From: Pyxidicoccus caerfyrddinensis
Lineage (GTDB): Bacteria > Myxococcota > Myxococcia > Myxococcales > Myxococcaceae
DNA length: 64,000 nucleotides
Assembly: GCF_010894405.1 (NCBI RefSeq)
Contig: NZ_JAAIYA010000010.1
Location: forward strand, 402,244 to 466,243
Direction: 5' to 3'
The position numbers and the translations under genes were made by a program. The stretch's first letter is position 1, and the number at the start of each line of letters is the position of its first letter. The notes beneath the pieces were generated by a model. It worked only from the letters and a program-made list of their open reading frames with translations. It was not told the DNA's origin and searched no databases. Positions 63,806 through 64,000 of this stretch are shown piece by piece.

Positions 63806-64000
63806 TCAGCGGCGATGCCGCTCGAACCAGTTGTGCAACTTGGCTCGGGTCCATAACCATGTGAAGGGATGGACGTAGAGGCGGTTGTACTCGGGCCAGC
63901 TTGCATCGAGGTGGGCGATGAAGTCTGAGCGGCGCCGGCGCCTCCAATCTCCGCGCTGCAGGTAGCACGCGCTGAATGCCCGCAGCAGCAACTCGGCCTG
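63806..64000 (-). CDS. IS630-like transposase, C-terminal part (gene runs off the window end)
   Basis: The visible 64 residues match the end of IS630/DDE_3 transposases. They contain LLLRAFSACYLQRGDWRRRRR, where the family has WF..L..RALRRG, and then EYNRLYVHPFTWLWT, equivalent to the usual HN...PKPFVWT signature. The stop is at 63806-63808, 30 bases inside the TA that also bounds the palindromic element. The DDE catalytic residues lie outside the window. The insertion sequence end is probably within 63776-63805. Confidence 0.65.
   Translation of the reverse strand, partial: QAELLLRAFSACYLQRGDWRRRRRSDFIAHLDASWPEYNRLYVHPFTWLWTRAKLHNWFERHRR

Overview
The DNA is very GC-rich, with strong third-position G/C preference and many GTG and TTG starts. 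It carries a large share of signalling genes: a CheB-type methylesterase, a Hanks-type kinase, an FHA-type sigma54 activator, hybrid and LytS-type histidine kinases. It also carries many lipoproteins built from beta-propeller, CnaB-like or FG-GAP repeats. Together these point to a myxobacterium of the Myxococcus/Corallococcus/Pyxidicoccus type. This assignment is inferred from gene content and style; there is no rRNA or tRNA gene in the window to confirm it.

Layout. 0-5.4 kb: the start of a CheB-like gene, two small envelope proteins, and a tight minus-strand operon encoding a Rieske oxygenase, a membrane desaturase and a fused PAP2 phosphatase/head-to-head prenyl synthase-like protein. 5.4-11.5 kb: an ArsR-type regulator/SRPBCC pair with a clear operator, a large CnaB/PDZ envelope protein, an acetoacetate-decarboxylase-like protein and a hydrolase. 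11.6-16.8 kb: a three-gene formate dehydrogenase operon whose catalytic subunit is a selenoprotein with an in-frame TGA and an E. coli-like SECIS hairpin. 16.8-22.4 kb: a pyruvate-oxidase-like enzyme, a dicarboxylate/cation symporter, a Uma2 protein and a 2-oxoglutarate oxygenase. 22.4-22.9 kb: an unusual non-coding block with an AT-rich hairpin and three phased copies of a two-part motif. 22.9-27.5 kb: a hybrid histidine kinase facing a LytS/LytTR two-component pair.

27.5-37.3 kb holds cell-envelope proteins, an MFS transporter and a full-length pyruvate carboxylase. 37.5-46.2 kb holds a Ser/Thr kinase with TPRs directly followed by an FHA/sigma54 activator, an MscS channel, a periplasmic MsrB-MsrA lipoprotein and an ABC exporter. 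46.3-53.8 kb holds two large secreted proteins (a putative metalloprotease lipoprotein and an N,N-dimethylformamidase-like FG-GAP protein), a DEAD-box helicase, and a 132-bp remnant of the EamA transporter gene that lies intact at 55.8 kb. 53.8-63.7 kb is a run of small regulator/enzyme pairs (Crp, EamA/LysR, MarR/VOC, SDR/LysR), followed by an exported pirin, a paraoxonase-like enzyme and a small lipoprotein. The window ends in a 112-bp palindromic TA-flanked element beside the 3' end of an IS630-like transposase gene.

The best candidates for undescribed biology are the phased repeat array at 22.5-22.7 kb, the Rieske/desaturase/PAP2-synthase operon, and the exported pirin with its neighbours. 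The selenoprotein formate dehydrogenase is known biology, but gene callers will usually break it in two.
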